Positions 61,314 to 64,000 of a stretch of 64,000 bases of DNA are shown here, in pieces (within the stretch, counting starts at the first letter, position 1; each line of letters begins with the position of its first letter). The translations under genes were made by a program, and so were the position numbers. This DNA is from CAXSBR01 sp964236495 (GTDB lineage Bacteria; Actinomycetota; Actinomycetes; Mycobacteriales; Jatrophihabitantaceae), in assembly GCA_964236495.1 (NCBI GenBank), contig CAXSBR010000008.1, positions 90,383 through 154,382 on the forward strand, written 5' to 3'. Below the pieces are notes generated by a model that did not search any database, was not told where the DNA came from, and was given only the letters and a program-made list of their open reading frames with translations.

Positions 61314-62368
61314 CTTCGGCTCCTGACGCAGGCCCCGTGCATCCGGCGGAGACCGCGCTACAACTTGCTGCCCGCGCCCGCGACAGTCTGGATCGTTGCG
61401 CGCTGCGAGCCCAGCTGCGCGGTGACCCCATGATCGGCACCGCCTTTCCCGCCGCTCGGGTGCTGCTGGTGGAGCAGCCCGGTCCGTGGGGACGCGGTGG
61501 CCTGCGCGAATCCCGCTTCGATTCCGCGGTGGCCGGCGAGCTGGAGACCAGGCTGGGCAAACAGGGAGTGCGCGTGCTGGCGATTCGGCGGCCCGGCCGG
61601 GCTCGGGTCGAAGAGCGCCGACGGTGGGCGTTCGCCGACTGCCGCCAAGGACGCGAGCGCATGGTCTGGGGAGACTTCGGCGTCGACGACGAGCTGCTGC
61701 GCCTGGATCCCCAAGCCATCGACGGCAGGACCGACATCAACGCGGCCGATGGGGGCATGACCGGCACCATCCACACCCGCATGGCCAGCACCGGCACGGC
61801 CGGCACAGTCGACACCGGCACGGCCGACACTAACCAGTCGTTCTTCGCGTGCGCCCACAGCAAGCACGACACCTGTTGTGCGTTGCGCGGCCGACCGATG
61901 GCGGCGGCCCTGGCCGAGGTGCGTCCTGGCCGAGCGTGGGAGTGCAGCCATCTGGGCGGGGAACGCTTCGCCGCCAACGTGCTGGTGCTGCCGCTGGGCC
62001 AGATGTACGGGCGCGTGTTGCCCTTCGCTGCTGCCGAGTTCGCCGCCGCCGCCGACGCCGGCGAGGTAGTGCCAGCACTGCTGCGTGGTCGCATCGGGCT
62101 GTCACCGGCTGCGCAGGCTGGGGTTGCCTTTGCGCACAGCCAGCTGGCGATCTCGCGGGCCGGCGACATCGGCGTGCGCGGGATGCGAGCGGTCAGCGGC
62201 GGGGAGGCGGAGATCACCCTCGCTACCCCGCACGGCCTGATGAACGTGACGGTCGAGGTCGAGCAACGCCCAGCCCATCGGCTCACCTGCACCGCGGCGC
62301 AGTCGGCGCCCTATCTGGCCTACCGTGCCGTGCGCATCGTTCCCGCGCCCGCCTTAGGTATCCAGTGA
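61310..62368 (+). CDS. Sucrase/ferredoxin-like (Suc_Fer) family protein
   Basis: A 352-residue protein of the sucrase/ferredoxin-like family. The conserved cysteine/histidine clusters are present: FFACAHSKHDTCCALRGRP and WECSHLGGERFAANVLVLP, thought to bind an Fe-S cluster in a thioredoxin-like fold. A Thr/Gly/Asp repeat insert (TGTAGTVDTGTADT) lies before the first cluster. Overlap with the oxygenase gene (GTGA) suggests that it supplies electrons to the iron oxygenase; that is inference. Confidence 0.83.
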   Translation: MTSAPDAGPVHPAETALQLAARARDSLDRCALRAQLRGDPMIGTAFPAARVLLVEQPGPWGRGGLRESRFDSAVAGELETRLGKQGVRVLAIRRPGRARVEERRRWAFADCRQGRERMVWGDFGVDDELLRLDPQAIDGRTDINAADGGMTGTIHTRMASTGTAGTVDTGTADTNQSFFACAHSKHDTCCALRGRPMAAALAEVRPGRAWECSHLGGERFAANVLVLPLGQMYGRVLPFAAAEFAAAADAGEVVPALLRGRIGLSPAAQAGVAFAHSQLAISRAGDIGVRGMRAVSGGEAEITLATPHGLMNVTVEVEQRPAHRLTCTAAQSAPYLAYRAVRIVPAPALGIQ

Positions 62369-62417
62369 TCTGCGCCGCCGCCCCCCGAGTGGAAGCACCG
62401 ACCGCCGGCAGTTGCGT

Positions 62418-62860
62418 TCACCTCGGCACCGGCCAGCGTTCGGCGGCGGCGGTCTTGAACTCGGTGAACCTGTCCATCGCCACGGTGTCGATGCCGTCGC
62501 GCAACGCCGTGCTCTGAGCAGCCAGCCAGGTATAAAACAACTGGTGGGAACGGCCTTTCGACGATGTCGAGCAGCCGTGCCGGAGCGGCGCCCTCACGAA
62601 CCGGGGTCAGATCGACGATCACGGTGACGAACCGTTGCGGTGGCCGGTACCGCCGCGGGGGTGGCGCCAGCAGTGCCCGTCCACGCGATGATCCTGACGC
62701 CGTCGAAACGGTGCGGAGTCGTCCGTGAGCAGTCCCAGCCAGCAGCCAGAACGGCAACGTTGACCGCATGCCACGCGGCGCCGAAGCAGGCAGCGACCCG
62801 GGCGATCGCGACCCTGTCGATGACCACCGCCCGCAGGCGGCGACTGCCGGGTTGCCCTTC
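62418..62860 (-). pseudogene. ISL3-family transposase remnant
   Basis: Pieces of one transposase are spread over several frames. RRLRAVVIDRVAIARVAACF ... PHRFDGVRII lies at about 62680-62854, HCWRHPRGG in a second frame, and RFVTVIVDLTPVREGAAPARLLDIVE in a third (about 62554-62652). In a fourth frame TWLAAQSTALRDGIDTVAMDRFTEFKTAAAERW ends at a stop at 62418-62420. They follow the order of ISL3 (IS204/IS1001/IS1165) transposases. At least three frameshifts plus loss of both ends make it inactive. No terminal inverted repeats were identified. Confidence 0.75.
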
Positions 62861-63075
62861 CGAACAGCGGGCCTGGTAGCACAGAGGTACGGTCGCTGGG
62901 TAGGACAATTTTCTGTAGGCCTGCATACGGTGGCTCGAGGTAATCAGCGTGGATTGCCTCGACCAAAACGGAATGGTCGCACTGACACATCATGCTGCGC
63001 CGTCGCTGTGTACGGGCAGCCTGTTTGCCGGGTGGAACATAGACGCCGCCGGAGGTTGTCATTCCACCGACCAGC

Positions 63076-63091
63076 GAGGATGATCATCCTC
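63076..63091. promoter_or_regulatory. Perfect 16-bp palindrome upstream of the DUF4331 gene
   Basis: GAGGATGATCATCCTC is fully self-complementary and lies 47 bp before the DUF4331 start, where an operator would be expected. No regulator gene lies beside it within the window. Confidence 0.5.
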
Positions 63092-63138
63092 ACAGTGTTT
63101 GATTGCACCGGAACTATTCGTTCGGGGAAGGGTGTTGC

Positions 63139-64000
63139 ATGTCGTCTCATAAGGAAGCGCCGGCGATCTCTAATGATGCTGCGGCCGACAACACGGACGT
63201 GTATGCGTTCGTGAGCCCCGACCGTCCGGATACGGTGACGTTGATCGCGAATTTCGTGCCGTTGGAGGATCCGGCGGGTGGGCCGAACTTCTCGGAGTTC
63301 GGTGATGACGTGTTGTATGAGATCCACGTCGACAACAATGGTGACGCCCGTCCCGAGATCACCTATCAGTTCACGTTTGCGACGCGGTATCAGAATCCGG
63401 ACACGTTTCTCTATAACACGGGCCCGATCGAGTCGTTGGCGTCGAAGAACTGGAACCGGCGTCAGTTCGCGACGGTGAAGCGGGTGCAGGGTGGGAAGAC
63501 GACCACGTTGGGGTCGGATCTGCCGTGCCCGCCGTGCAATATCGGGCCCAGTTCGACGCCGGATTATCCGGCGTTGGCGAAGGCCGCGATTCATTCCCTG
63601 CCTGGTGGTTTGACGGTGTACACCGGTCAGCGGGCGGAGGGTTTCTACGTCGATGTTGGCGCGATCTTCGATCTGGGCACGTTGCGCCCGTTCCAGAACG
63701 CGCACCTGTCGAAGATGCCGAAGGCGCCGGGGGTGAACAGTTTGTTGGCGAAGAACATCCACTCCATCGCTCTGCAGATTCCCAAGACGGCGCTGACGTC
63801 GGATGGCAAGGCACCGACGGACAAGACGAAGGCGTCGTCGACGATCGCGGTGTACGCGTCGGCGAGTCGACAACGGTCGAAGGTGTACGGCGCGGATGGG
63901 GTCGTTTCCCACAGTGGCGCTTACGTGCAGGTGTCGCGGCAGGCGAATCCGTTGTTCAACGAGGTGTTGATCCCGATTCCGATGAAGGATCGGTTCAACG
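63139..64000 (+). CDS. DUF4331 protein, 5' part
   Basis: The frame from the ATG at 63139 stays open to the end of the window (287 residues visible). It begins MSSHKEAPAISNDAAADNTD, then VYAFVSPDRPDTVTLIANFVPLEDP, the usual start of DUF4331 proteins. YEIHVDNNGDARPEITYQF and REGFYVDVGAIFDL-like RAEGFYVDVGAIFDLG follow. No signal peptide is present at this start. Function is unknown; a sigma-factor or anti-sigma gene often accompanies it, but that side is outside the window. GGAAGGGTG precedes the ATG. Confidence 0.85.
   Translation, partial: MSSHKEAPAISNDAAADNTDVYAFVSPDRPDTVTLIANFVPLEDPAGGPNFSEFGDDVLYEIHVDNNGDARPEITYQFTFATRYQNPDTFLYNTGPIESLASKNWNRRQFATVKRVQGGKTTTLGSDLPCPPCNIGPSSTPDYPALAKAAIHSLPGGLTVYTGQRAEGFYVDVGAIFDLGTLRPFQNAHLSKMPKAPGVNSLLAKNIHSIALQIPKTALTSDGKAPTDKTKASSTIAVYASASRQRSKVYGADGVVSHSGAYVQVSRQANPLFNEVLIPIPMKDRFN

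Noticed and set aside
62619..63062. 147-codon minus-strand frame taken alone as a gene
   Set aside because: Only a short central piece matches transposase; it is one frame of the frameshifted ISL3 remnant.

Overview
The window is GC-rich, densely coded DNA from an actinobacterium. The evidence is a Rex-hemACD operon with a perfect Rex operator, futalosine-type menaquinone genes, System II cytochrome c maturation genes, many 4-base ATGA/GTGA gene overlaps, frequent GTG/TTG starts, and hairpin terminators without a clear U-tract. Gene content and order recall Streptomyces and Frankineae-like lineages (e.g. Jatrophihabitans-type soil actinobacteria), but I cannot name the genus from sequence alone.

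Layout. 1-4.3 kb: the 3' part of glpD, a nuclease-like AbiEi/DUF559-type gene flanked on both sides by related hairpins, a family 2 glycosyltransferase and a small glutaredoxin-like protein. 4.3-12.2 kb: Rex operator, rex, then heme synthesis (hemA, hemC, hemD with a degenerate methyltransferase domain, hemB, a rhodanese, hemL). 12.2-17.5 kb: a histidine phosphatase and the System II cytochrome c set (ResA/TlpA-like lipoprotein, CcdA, ResB, CcsB) plus a PLDc_N membrane protein. 17.5-22.5 kb: UbiD-, UbiA- and UbiX-like genes, probably the late decarboxylation/prenylation steps of the futalosine pathway, then an alcohol dehydrogenase and a VOC protein. 22.6-24.7 kb: a large catalase. 25-34.7 kb: a cell-envelope polymer cluster (LicD-methyltransferase fusion, glycosyltransferase-methyltransferase fusion, flippase-like and GT-C membrane proteins, TarS-like GT2, TarI/IspD-like cytidylyltransferase, SDR protein), part of it visibly less GC-rich. 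34.8-39.4 kb: Lrp regulator, secreted endonuclease/phosphatase, PaiB-like protein, mqnE, DUF4229. 39.5-42 kb: an accessory pocket with a retron-like reverse transcriptase, a hairpin-rich leader and a toxin-antitoxin pair whose toxin frame is broken. 42-48 kb: ECF sigma/anti-sigma pair, inositol monophosphatase, NDH-2, mqnA, esterase. 48-51.4 kb: secreted lysozyme with a seven-repeat C-terminal region, a small secreted two-cysteine peptide, and a TrmB/LuxR-type regulator with a 16-bp palindrome between the last two. 51.4-57.6 kb: mqnC, a DMT-type transporter, a five-PAS diguanylate cyclase, menG. 57.7-64 kb: low-complexity small proteins, an NlpC/P60 endopeptidase with a possible c-di-AMP riboswitch leader, a JmjC-type cupin oxygenase, a sucrase/ferredoxin-like protein, an ISL3-family transposase remnant and the start of a DUF4331 gene.

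How the genes fit together. The core theme is respiration: redox sensing (Rex), heme synthesis, cytochrome c assembly, menaquinone synthesis (mqnA, mqnC, mqnE, the UbiD/UbiA/UbiX trio and menG) and electron input (GlpD, NDH-2). mqnB and mqnD are not in the window. Accessory material lies between these blocks: the envelope cluster, the RT/TA pocket, the peptide-regulator-lysozyme group, the IS remnant and several tandem repeats. The strongest candidate for an undescribed system is the retron-like RT with its structured leader. The second is the regulator-palindrome-secreted peptide arrangement at 50.0-51.3 kb.
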